Shown: positions 43,613 to 54,669 of the stretch, piece after piece | Numbering within the stretch: the first letter of the stretch is position 1 | Layout of the letters: the number at the start of each line of letters is the position of its first letter | Assembly: GCA_008931825.1 (NCBI GenBank) | Contig: QXVZ01015264.1 | Span: 54,123-118,122, forward strand | DNA from: Phallusia fumigata | Lineage: Eukaryota; Chordata; Ascidiacea; Phlebobranchia; Ascidiidae | DNA: 64,000 bases | Direction of reading: 5' to 3' | Position numbers and translations under genes: made by a program | The notes under the pieces: model-generated | What the model was told of the DNA's origin: nothing | Database searches by the model: none | The model's input: only the letters and a program-made list of their open reading frames with translations

Positions 43613-46600
43613 TTATTGTAATATTGGTGATATAGCAACATACTTTGACCCTGTGATACTTGGATTGCCTGGCTGCTTTTTCTTTGACACTCCTTGCCCG
43701 CCAGCTCCCGGGCCCTTTCCCTTCGTCAACTTCTCAGGTAGTTTGCCTTTAAACACCCTCTGCCATTCAACCTTTACCATTGGCACATCTGTTTTTATCA
43801 GGCAATAAGTAAGTAAGTTTGCAAACTAGTTAACATAACAAGAACCAATAAAACTTTGGGCTGTCAAAAAATAACTCACCCAAAGTTTTGGTTGAGTCAA
43901 TTGCGTCCCTAAGATCTTCATTCATTTTCATACGAACAGGAGCATACATGCTAAACCATTGCTAAAATAAAACAAAAAATTTGTATTCAGGGAAAATATT
44001 TTTTTCATAACAACTGCACTTGAACCAAAAATGTTGTGCTTTTACATCTTATGATAAACCGTAGCATACCTTTACTTTGGGACTCAGGCCGATAGGTGTA
44101 AAAGCATATTGCCATTGTGGCAATCCAATATGTACAAGCATCAATCTGTAGTATGTAGTGAAATCTTTTGCCAGAAAAGACCAGTTAAGAGCTCTGTCTA
44201 AAAACCATATTTCTGTGTTTTGTGCCGGCATACCTGTAACAAGCAAAAACATAAAATTTTGAGGCTGTTTACCTTTCTTGAACATTTTATTTTTATTTTA
44301 TAGGTAAGATACAATATTTTTACAGTGCACAAACAGTTTCTAAATACAACACACACTTAATCTGCACCCTAAAATCAAGTTTTCTAAATTAAACAGCTTC
44401 TACCAAGTTGGGAAACTCAGTAAGGACAATAAAAACTAGAAGGGTGGCTTAGCATATATAGACATTCTACATACACTATTACCCGATATTAAAAGAGGAT
44501 ATATTCCACACATTATATTACATTGGGTCTTATAGTTACCTGGCTATCTATGACATTATTGTTTCTGCTGGCAGAAACGCATGGGTCCCCACACATGCAA
44601 AGTTCTACATACTGCGTTTTTCAGAAAACATGTCAAGGCTATAGACATAAACAAAGCAATCAGTGCACCACAAAGACATGTTCTACAAACTGTCCAAGTT
44701 ACATCAAGTTTGGACATTGTTTAATAATATTACACATTTTAGGGGGCTAGTGGGGTAACTGCTGGGCTATAGGGTAAAAAAAATTAATTATTGCACCACA
44801 ATGACATGTTATACAAACTGCCGAAATTTCATCTAATTCAGAGATCGTTTAGGTATTTGCCCCATATTAGGGGGCTAGTGGGGTAAGTACTGGGGCTGTA
44901 GAGTAAAAAACCCTAATAATCGCACCACAATGACATGTTATGCAAACTGTCCGAATTTCATCTAATTCGGAGATTGTTTAAGTATTTGCCCCATTTTAGG
45001 GGGCTAGTGGGGTAAATGCTGGGGCTGTAAGGTAAAGAACGTTAAATATTGCACCACAATGACATGTTATACAAACTGTCCAAATTTCATCCAATTCAGA
45101 CATTGTTTAACAATTTGACCCATTTTAGGGGGCTAGTGGGGTAATTACTGGGGCTATAGGGTAAAAACATTAATTATTGCATGACAATAACATGTTAAAC
45201 AAACTGTCCAAATTTCATCAAATTCGGAGATCGTTTAACTATTTGCCCCATTTTGGGGGGCTAGTGGGGTAACCGTTGGGATATGGGGTCAAACAACACT
45301 AATGACACAACTCCATGACCATATCTACCAACAGTAAAAGTTTCATCCAAATCCGCCAAACATTTGATGCCAAAGTGCATAAACATAGTGCAAGGTAATA
45401 TTTCACCCTTTTGGGGGCTAGCGGGGTAACCCTTGGGGCTAAGAAGTCAATCGAAATGAATGGCACATCTCCATGACCATATCTACCAGCTGTGAAAGTT
45501 TCATCCAAATCCATCAAACATTTCATGCCAAAAGTGCATGGACAAGCTGCAGGGCAGAAAAAAGAAAAAAAAAGAAAAAAAAAGAATAAAAAAGAATAAA
45601 AAAGAAAAAAAAAGAAAAAAAAAAAAAACAAACAGAGTGAAATCAATATGTGTCCCCTTTCAGGAAGGGGACCCATAATTAAACAGGGAATTTTTTAACA
45701 AATTGCTTACAAGCACAATATACCTGGAGTTGCCTTGATGTACACCAAGCAAACTTTTCCAAACCCATTGCATGAGTCAAGTTCAAAAATTCGACTTCTT
45801 CCATCAAAATGGGGTTGGCTGTGTGTTTCATCTTAAGAGTTTTGCATTTAAACTCGTCAGTAAGCAAGTTTAAAATCTGTTAAATATCTAAAATATTATT
45901 TACCACCATTTTCCTCCTCGGAGTCACTATTATAGTCGATGTCAGCCAATGAGATGTTACTTGATACTGATGTTGTTGATCCAGTTGTACTTAACTTAGC
46001 AAGATCAGCTATTGGATTAATCTCCAACCTTCCGAGCGGAAATTCATTTTCTAATTTGTAAAAGTAAACAGTTTTTCTTACCTTGTCACATTAAAAACAA
46101 TAAAATTTTGTTTCCATGTTAATTTGTTTCACACTAGTAAATACACCAATAATGCTTTTCAGTGGTTCGTAAACTAGAGGTCATGAAGGTATTAGCATTA
46201 ATTTACAAATCTCTTCTAAAACAAAACTTTGCAACAGACACTGTTGCGTAGTCACAGGGAGTTAATACCTTAGTTAGAAAGTATTTATTTTGAAACAATG
46301 TGAAAAATGATTTACAATTTTATCGCATGTTGTGGAAGTCTATATTTAAGAACATTTGGCAGCTTCCGAATTGATCTACATGTCGTTTGACTAAATATAG
46401 AAAAATAGAATTGTTTTAATTTTCCTCACTCCCTACAGGCCCTTAGTGACTAATACAACCTTGAGACTGAGGACAAGTTTTATAACTGGTGTCAAAGGGA
46501 GAGTGGACCCCCCAAAATAGCCCTTGTTTTGATCTTTAAATTGAATTGAACAACATTTTACATAGGTTATAAGTAAGTTGTGATGTGGCTGAAACCTTTT

Positions 46601-47264
46601 GGGTCTTTTTTGGTACAAAACAATCTATTGTATTCATAAAATAATACCCTACTGATATTATGAAGCTTTAAGCAGTTCATGAGAAATGTGGCTAAAGCTG
46701 GCTCACTGAAAACAAATTCCTTCCTCTTTAGGGACACTTCAGCACATACTTGCAATTTGTAAACATATAATTCATGCTGTACCTCCAATTTTGACTTTCC
46801 ATGTCAACAGCATGCCATCAGTTGTAAGATAAAAGTTTTTTAAATCATCAGGGAGCATACATGTATTCCTCTGTTCCCATGATACTAGGGTATGGCGTGG
46901 CGCAGGAGAGAAATCAGAAAAACTCACATCACATATACCCGGTCGCTTTTCTAAAAGTTTCAAGCAGCAAATAAAGTCTGTAGCAAATGTTTGGAAAATT
47001 ACATTTTTACGTTTTATCCTAAAAAACAATGTATGCCAGAAACGCGGTGCCGGTACTGCAAACTTGTACAAAATTATGCTTGTGTGACAAAATAATGTTT
47101 AGATTTTGTTTATAAATTTGAACTGACTATGTCAAACGCCGAAATGCGTGGGTTGAGGGAAACATGGAAACCGATCGTAGGTCCAAAACAAACACCATAC
47201 CTAACGTTGTAGGCAGTCCCAGTGTCGACCTTTCCATAAGTTCGCGAGCATCTATCTGCGCCAT
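43613..47264 (-). CDS. TPGS2: Tubulin polyglutamylase complex subunit 2
   Basis: A subunit of the TTLL1 tubulin polyglutamylase complex, which adds glutamate chains to tubulin in cilia and neurons. Exons on the minus strand are 47264-47201, 46977-46783, 46050-45904, 45831-45724, 44233-44070, 43961-43880 and 43788-43613, giving 936 nt, 311 aa, near the 300 aa of the human protein. Diagnostic stretches: LVSWEQRNTCMLPDDLKNFY with TTDGMLLTWKVKI (SUKH/SMI1-KNR4-like fold), then PHFDGRSRIFELDSCNGFGK, TEIWFLDRALNWSFLAKDF, GLPQWQYAF and KQWFSMYAP, and a Lys/Gly-rich tail with KGKGPGAGGQG. The start follows an acceptor-like TTCAACAG by 5 nt. Intron 4 contains a 1.1-kb tandem-repeat element. Confidence 0.94.
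44581..45676. repeat. Element with 128-bp tandem repeats in TPGS2 intron 4
   Basis: About five units of roughly 128 bp run from about 44663 to 45300, each with GACATGTTATACAAACTGTC, a TTTCATC-AATTC block, and GGGGGCTAGTGGGGTAA. Two longer (about 155 bp), diverged units follow to about 45535, then a purine-rich run of A tracts interrupted by G or T (45546-45640). The whole is bounded by ATGGGTCCCC at 44581 and the inverted GGGGACCCAT ending at 45676, suggesting a non-autonomous DNA element that carries a minisatellite. No 8-bp target duplication was seen. Confidence 0.65.
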
Positions 47265-48448
47265 TCTTTCTGTTGAACAGAACTTCTTCTTTCACGAATA
47301 AGGGGAACCCATAACTTTTTACCGGCCGGCGTAATAACGAAAAATCGAAACAGCTTACCAAAAGCGCTTCGGTTCTTCACGGGCCACTGATTACACTTAA
47401 TCGTGTTATCCGCCAGAAGAAGCAGAGTTAATTAATACCCGACATCATGGCGAAAGAATGATGGATTTGTCAACAAAAATGAGTAAAAGCGACCCATACC
47501 TCATTTTGCTTGTTTATGGCTGTAAGAATTGTGTGGTCAAACAAGACTAAAAATGACAGAAAAAGTTGAAAATCACACCAACAAAGTTGCATGTACTTTG
47601 AATTGTTTTTTATACAACGAGGTGAAAGCTTACTGCACTTCACCCTAAGTGGGAAGTACATGCATGTAAACAGTCGTTTTTCGGCAGTGACAGGTAGGTT
47701 AACAGGCTAAAAGGCAAGTTCTAACTAAACTTACTGATTCGGAACAGAACGAAAAAAACAGGTCCTGAAATAAGTGACTTATCGATTAACTAAACATTCT
47801 TTGGCCTTGATCTCAACGAAAAGGAAAACGTGACGAACAAAAAACGGGTATAGGTCATTTGCATTGACTGAATAAAAAACTGTAATGGTCTGACAGTGCC
47901 GCTACGGTGGTAACTAATTAGAATTATTCAAATTTAAGCACCCTGATTCTTTTGACATTAGAAAAAGATGTTTCACTGAAAATCGAAAACCTAGTCAACA
48001 TTGCCATTCTCTGTTAATATCCTTATTCTATGATTGTTTCTTTGTTGTCGTACAAAGAGTATATTTGTCTTCTTTGAAATGGGTAATAATGAATATGAGA
48101 ACAGTGTTTATATTCCAACAAAACAAAAGCATCTGTAATGCTTACGCCAGCACAGTATTCACGGATCATTTAGCTTGTTAAGGTTCGGATAATGGCATTT
48201 CGAATCCAGTTACCCGTCGAACAATAATCGGATTTATTCAGTTGGCAGTTCGTGGTTGAATGCTTGCGCACACCCGTTTCCGCATGACGTCAGGCGGTAA
48301 ATAGGCCAGCCAGACAGAACACTCGATTCGGACGCTTCGAAAGCGCCGCATAGACATATTATAGTGCTGTACTGGTAGCTAGTCGACTGTACTGCGCTTG
48401 TGTAACCGGGTTTGTTACTGCTGGAAATCAGTTTGTCAGGTCTAAATA
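47265..48448. promoter_or_regulatory. Divergent spacer between TPGS2 and the BED-finger gene
   Basis: The TPGS2 and BED-gene starts point away from each other. Most of it is AT-rich. The last 200 bp (48230-48440) are CpG- and GC-richer (CACCCGTTTCCGCATGACGTCAGG, with a TGACGTCA CRE-like core) and are probably the BED-gene promoter. Confidence 0.4.
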
Positions 48449-51258
48449 ATGCCGCGTGGCAAGACTTCGATTGTATGGGATCATTTTTCCCAACCGGATG
48501 CTGAAAACCAAGTTGTCTGCCGGGTTTGTCAGACAAAGCTAACCTACTGTAGCAGCACTGGTAGCCTCATCAAGCACCTCAAGTATAAGCACTCTCATCT
48601 GTGGCCCGGTATGGTGGCTGCCCATGGAGTTTCAAGGTAACATTTTACTGCCGTTGTCTAGAATGTAGCAGACAAACATATGCTGGGATGCACTAATTAT
48701 AAAACTGTTAGTAAAATGCCTTGCAGGCAGTCTGAATAAAAAGCTTTTGGCAGTGTTTTTAATCTATGTGTTTGATGACTCACTTTGCTTGCGTGTCATT
48801 GCGTTTGCTGTTATATTAATCTAGAGTGTTGGTGGTACTAGATACTTGGTGGTAGTTTTATTATTTTCTTGTATTTAAAGAAGGAGGCCTATTTTACGAA
48901 TCGGCAGTGCTCTAAAAACGTCCCTAAGGTTGTATGATATTTTCGTACCTGTTAGGATCTATTCGTACATAAATAAATCAATTGATTGTTTTAGGACTCT
49001 AAACGGTACAAATAGTGTACTCAGAGGCCTTGATTATTGTTACTACTCCAGAACGTCTATTTCATAAAATTCAAGCAACACATACATAAATGTGGTAAAC
49101 GTTTAGTACAAAGCCCCCTTAACTTGCTGTTAGAGCCTACAGTACAGACATGCTCCTTTTCTGTTAGAATTTACTGTTAGTTTTTAAAAAGACGATCATT
49201 TTTTAATTGAGAAAAACTATCTGGTAATCGATTTAAACGTTTAGTAATGTGCCGATGTTCATAGTGTGAAAATTCCAACCATTTAAGGCGACGTTAAAAA
49301 GCAACTGTTTAATGACCCAAGCTCATAAAACGGTTTTGTTGGTGCAAGTAAACTTCCATAAATGCTTTCTCATTAAGCAGAAGCAATACAGGATATCCTA
49401 GTAACTGCGCCTTTTTCCCTGCAGAGAAGCCGCCCTCTACTCCGTAACAGCGATGCCGCCGTACAAAATGATGAAGTTTGAAAATGAGCCGTCGAACGAT
49501 AACAGCATCGCCGTATCAAGCGATTTCCAATTTCCAGTGGCGCAAGACTGCCTGCCCTCGAGCACCGCAGACTCCAGTGCGTTAGCTACCTCTGACAGTT
49601 CGACGTTCGTATTCAAACTTGATAACAGCTTGTTTGAAAAATTGGCGCAAACCATTATTACCGACCGACGCCCAGTCAGCTTTATATCGGATCAGGGGTT
49701 GCGGGATTTAGTTCTCTCGCTAAATCCGGTAAGCGAATTCCCGGGCGAGCAGGAAATGCGGGAATTCCTCAAGTTGAAGTACTTCGGCGCCAAAAGCACA
49801 CTGCTGTATAAAACAAGCGACGCTGTGGAGAAGGAAACTCGTTTTGCGGTCACATGCCGGTTCCGACAGAGTGTTTTCGGCGAGGGGTTCCTCACTATCG
49901 GTATTCACTACATCTCCGCCGCATGGGAACGGGAGTATTTCACGTTGGAAAGCCTCTGCGTGACACCAGAAAATGTAAACATCGATGCTGTCGTAACTGC
50001 CGCCCTTTCGCACTACAACATTCCGAAATCGGCAGTGACAGCCTACGTTGTGGATGGTTGCAAACAACAGAGTCTGCGAAACTGCAAAGACAGTTTAAAC
50101 CCGAAGCCCCTTACGTGCATTGCTCATAAACTAGATACACTAGTGAGCGAAGCTTTACAAAGCAACGAGGAAGTGGCAGCAGCCCTTGTATCTGCGAAAA
50201 AGCTACTTAGCCTTGTAAAAACCAAGGATGATTTCACCCGCGTGATGAAAAGAATGCAGCAAGGAAACAAGGAACCCCCATTATCCTGTGATCGATGGCT
50301 CGGCGTTTACGCTATGTTGGAATGCTTAACTGGGCAGAAGGACGAAATATCGTCGATTATAGACAGCTATTCTGCTTCGCTGGATGTGCTCAGTTTTTTC
50401 TCCACTGAAGACTACGACCTCTCGGACCACTGTTGGTTGTTACTAGGTGAACTTTTAGAATTGCTAAGGCCTTTCAAGGCCATGACCGAGTTTCTAACCA
50501 AAGAACGCTATCCGCCGGTAGCGGCTTGCCCTTTGTTACTATCTGGACTCGAGCGCTTGACCCGTCCACCGAACCAACAGAACCAAGGCAACCACGAAAA
50601 ATCAGACACCACTCTCAACCACAAGTGCATTGAAAACGTTCGCGCCGCTCTCCACGATGGCCTGGTGAAGCTGAACAGTTTTGACGGGTGTGCTTGGGTG
50701 AATATTGCCGCAGCCCTTGATCCGCGTTTCTACAAACTTAAACACCTGAAGCGCGACGACAAAACCACCGTACATGAAGCTGTGTCCGGACTTTGTGGCC
50801 CGTACGCCACATCATCATCACAGTGTCGCCCCACGTCACCAGGCGATGGCAGCATGCTCGGAAACCTCCTTGGTCTGGAGTCTGGCGACAGTTGTATCTG
50901 GTCCGATTCCTCTGACGACGAGAGCACGCAAATCAACGAGGAAGTGGCCAGGTACTTTAAATCTGGCATCAGCGCCGACCAGTGTACAGACCCGCTTCGG
51001 TGGTGGAGCAGCAAGGAATCCGCTTTCCCGATTTTAGCTCAACTTGCAAGACAGTACTTGTGTATACCGGCCACCGCTGCAAGTGCGACCGAAGCCTTCG
51101 CGCAGACTGAGGCCAGACTAGCAGTAGAGACCGAAAACACAGACGTGGTGATGTTTCTTCATGACAACCAGTCCTTATTGGTTGAGCACGCAGTTCCAGA
51201 ATGCACAAGCGACAATATGTCGATTGTTCCAAAGTTCACCACGGCCCTGACCCCGTAG
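48449..51258 (+). CDS. BED zinc finger, hAT-transposase-derived protein (ZBED-like)
   Basis: Two exons (48449-48636, 49425-51258) encode 673 residues. Residues about 8-52 form a BED finger: W-D-H-F, C-R-V-C spacing and a terminal H-x4-H in LIKHLKYKHSHLW. The rest is the hAT RNase H-like fold: AYVVDGCKQQS, TCIAHKLDTLVSEAL, CDRWLGVYAML, ALDPRFYKLKHL and a C-terminal dimerisation segment DPLRWWSSKES...LARQYLCIPA. The usual DxWTS motif with the first catalytic Asp is not recognisable (TCRFRQS stands near its place), and the usual SERxFS is ATEAFAQ. No terminal inverted repeats were seen around the gene. GC content and codon use are higher than in neighbouring genes. I infer a domesticated ZBED-type gene; an inactive transposon copy is the alternative. 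Acceptor-like TTTGTCAG lies 9 nt before ATG. Confidence 0.82.
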
Positions 51259-52145
51259 TTCGGAGTCGTTTGATCAGACTACACAAATAGCAAGGCCGCC
51301 TTTGAACGCCAGGGGCTTTCCAGCGAAGATGTTGTGCATTTAACCTCAAGGAGAGAGGCAATGAATTCGGATAGTTGGGCTATTTGTTTACGTATTTCGG
51401 TTGACAATACCTCACACCGCTCAAAACTATGAAAATTCTAGTTTACTCGTGTGAGTATGTTTGAACTTCGCTAGGCCTTTGTAAAAGAAACCTCAAAACA
51501 ATCATTTTAAGGCATTTGTACGTTATGCTGCACGTTTGGTATCGTTACCACTCAAAAGCATATTTCTGCTTGATTATGTATTACCAGTTAACAGAGCCTG
51601 TGGTATGTGATAAACACAAGGACAGCCCGCTTTCCCCAGATAATCACGATAAAGGAAGTTTGCTTATTGAGCAAACATGAATTAACAGTGTAATGGTTGG
51701 TACCATCTTCTATTTTTAACCCACACTGCGCAAGGTGTAGGGAATATGACGTTATGTCACGTGTTTCCGTGACGTAATGCCAATACAGCTGTCACTTTCC
51801 CACGCTCCGAAAAACTTTGCCTGCTATTGTTTTCCGTTGTTTTTATTTTTTATGTTTTCGTTGCTTTAAAGTTGGCAATATGAACAAATAAAATCTGTTA
51901 AAACGTAACTTTTTACCTTTAGGTTTGACAACAGCCATGAATTGCGTTTGTTAATTTATTATTGTATTTCTCCAGTGGTGATAAACATTCAAATTAGGCA
52001 TAATTTGTGAAAACATATCACCAATGACGAATATTCATCAAAACTGATAATATAGGCAATTACAACCCCCAAACCAACGATTGAATTGAAAAACAGATCA
52101 CCGTTTTTGATCCCTAATTATGCAATTCGTAAAAAGAGACTTCAG
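51259..52145. other. Tail-to-tail spacer, no gene seen
   Basis: This is the 3' region of the BED gene (AATAAA at about 51888) and of the minus-strand Cys-rich gene. No repeat ends or open frames of note. Confidence 0.45.
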
Positions 52146-53409
52146 TTAATAACAGGAGGGTGCGTAACTCTTGGTGCATCCGCAGGACGACGCCCCAGAG
52201 CAGCAACGAGTAGCATCTGACTCAAGTCCGCAACAGATTGAACAGAAATTTTCGGTGCCTCTGTCGTAAAGAGCATCTGCAAATAAATAAATTTTTTTTT
52301 TCGGAAATGGTCTGGCAAATTCCACCAGCGGTGACACCTTTCCAGCATTAGTGTGATTGAATGTAAACTACCTGGGGTTTTTGAAGTTTTTACTTGCTTA
52401 TTGACATCAGTTAGCGTAGGTGCAAACGTAGTGTTAAACAGGATTCTGGTTCTGCTGAATGGTTTCGTTGCATTTTTTACAAAACCGTTTAACGATACAG
52501 CATATGTCTAAAAGACTAGATAAATAATAGTTGCATTTGCAACTACACCGGTAACAAAATGGCAAAAAATGTTTAAACGCACTATTTCTTTCGCAATTGT
52601 GCATTCAGGCAAGAAAATTTCCAAACGTTTTTGTTTCCTTTTCAAAGCATAATTGACCGACCGGTTGGTATTTTTGTTTCGCCTGATACTATCCGTAGAC
52701 TTACTGGAATACTCTATGAATGCGGGTGTCTTGTCCTCTCTGACCGGCCCAGTTTCGTCACACGAGAGGGGGTCTGGGACCATTGCCTGGCACAACACAT
52801 TACCGCTGCAGCAGGTTCCTTTTTGATCTACCTGCTGGCAGACACTGCACGAGCCATCCCCTGGCAAGGGAAAAATCGTTGTAATATCGTTTCTATTAAA
52901 ATAAGATAGTGTTGATGCCAACAATAAGACGAAATATATCTATGACACAACGATGAATGGCATTGGACTTAAGAAAATTTTATAGTCTTGCAGTTATATG
53001 CGATTGATGCCTTTTATTCCTTAGGCTGAGTTACTGGATACATTTACTCGTGATATCATAGACACTTTACTTTACGGTTTCACCAAATTCACAACGGCGC
53101 TTAACCAAGCTGATAGGCTACATTAGTTTGCACTTGCAGTATCGTTTGCATGACTTGGTTCGAATTGGCCGAATTGACAATAAATGCTAAAATAAATCGA
53201 TACTAAGACACAGAAGGTCATCTGGTGCGCGATGCCACCAGTAAAAACTTCTATCGCGGCCACAAATTCTACGTTGTGTGCATCAATATAAATATCGGTC
53301 TTTGGTAGTTATAAATATTTTTGGATGTGTTTAGAAAATTCTTACCAGTCGTAAGCTCATCCACTGCGACAGCAGCACCAACGAAGACCAACAACAATAA
53401 AAATTTCAT
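52146..53409 (-). CDS. Small secreted cysteine-rich protein with a duplicated module
   Basis: Three minus-strand exons (53409-53346, 52860-52705, 52276-52146; 351 nt, 116 aa) with all introns in phase 1. Exon 1 is a signal peptide (MKFLLLLVFVGAAVAV). Exon 2 carries C-x2-C ... CCSG-x3-C ... C (GSCSVCQQ, GTCCSGNVLC, PLSC). Exon 3 repeats the pattern: FCSICCG, TRCCSGASSCGC, PSCY, then stop. One Cys-rich module per phase-1 exon suggests an exon-duplication origin. The linker PVREDKTPAFIEYS is acidic and Cys-free. I do not recognise the family. Secretion and disulphide bonding are inferred from the signal peptide and paired cysteines, so an effector, immune or matrix role is possible. The acceptor-like AATTCAG lies 7 nt before ATG. 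Confidence 0.72.
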
Positions 53410-54669
53410 TGTTTTTCTGAATTGCTTCACAAATAAAAAATACAAAATACAACATTGTTAAGACCTGTATAAATTCTACAACTTTTCAACTAGCCTATCG
53501 AGAGTGATTTCAATTAATAGCTTTAGACACCAACATCTTCCACAACTTTTCACAACAATTAAACTGCGTTGATGTTTGTCAGCGTTTCGACGACCATGCC
53601 ACATGTACTAATTCCCACGCAAGTATTTTTGTCCACGAGTGTTTGCTTTTTCTACGCACACAGACGAAAAGCTTACATTACCCAGTAAACCTATCACGAC
53701 GCAACGAAAGACGTGGAAATTTGACTGCGTATGTTTATTTTAGTATCATTAAACACTACATATAGTATCAGACTATACGCACAATATACACAACTGTTAA
53801 TTAATAAGAATACGAAAACATTTATTTTAAAATTTTGATTTTTTTCTTCCATGAAAAGTTAGTACGTTGAAATGATATTGTTTTCTGTCAACTTTCAGCA
53901 TTTTTGTCACATTATGCGTGCTTTATAACTACTTAACGTTTTAAATAAAACGAAATTAACATTTTGTAACCCTGTTTACATGAGCGAATCGATTGCGCGT
54001 TAGTAAGATTGATTTGCCTCAAGTGTTTGTAGCATGACAAATGTTTCATCATAACTTTCTACAATTAAATCTGCGGTGTTAAAACTAAAATTGGTTTGGG
54101 ATCAAAACACGTTGCCAGGGAGTGACAAAGGGGTCATACCAAATCCCAGTTATAGACACCGCTTCGAATGAAAATGAGTTCGTAGAGAGAAAGTTCATAG
54201 TAATTGTAACCAATCGGTACACTGGCGTTCATCGCACATCAATTGCCCACCTGCGAGGATGGCAAAGCGGTACGTATTGAGTTGTACGTACAATGCACCT
54301 TGTTGAAAAGGCGTACTGTACCTTTTAACGATTTTTGCTGCGTACCGCACTGCCACCCTTCCAACGCCCTTTGCTAATTTTAGGCAAGAAACTGTTTCGT
54401 GGTTTGCGTGACTAAATCCATAGAAGGCTATTTTGAATTTTAAACTTTAAATACTGTCTTTTGTTGTGCGTGGTGATTTATTTTTTCGTTATGACAACTT
54501 ATAAAGATTATGTTGTCGCCTTCGAAATAGAACAGTGCCATCATCGGATATAAATGATAGGGAAAATCCCTCAGTAGGATTTGCATGGTTTGGTTTTTTA
54601 CTGTTTACTTCGGTTTTCAAGACATTATTTAACAAAAACAATACATGTTCGCAGGTTTCTGCTGCTACC
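53410..54669. promoter_or_regulatory. Divergent spacer before TIMM22
   Basis: It separates the Cys-rich gene (minus) and TIMM22 (plus). It is AT-rich with no gene, and contains the foldback repeat at 54255-54360. TIMM22 has an acceptor-like TGTTCGCAG at 54646-54654, 15 nt before its ATG. Confidence 0.4.
54255..54360. repeat. TACGTACC-rich foldback repeat, copy 4
   Basis: GAGGATGGCAAAGCGGTACG at the left and CGTACCGCACTGCCACCCTT at the right are inverted, with GGCGTACTGTACCTTTTAAC inside as in the copy at 42546. The unit is about 106 bp. Confidence 0.6.

Noticed and set aside
45299-45676. Minus-strand frame with long Phe/Leu run
   Set aside because: It is the complement of an A-rich tract and tandem repeats inside a TPGS2 intron.
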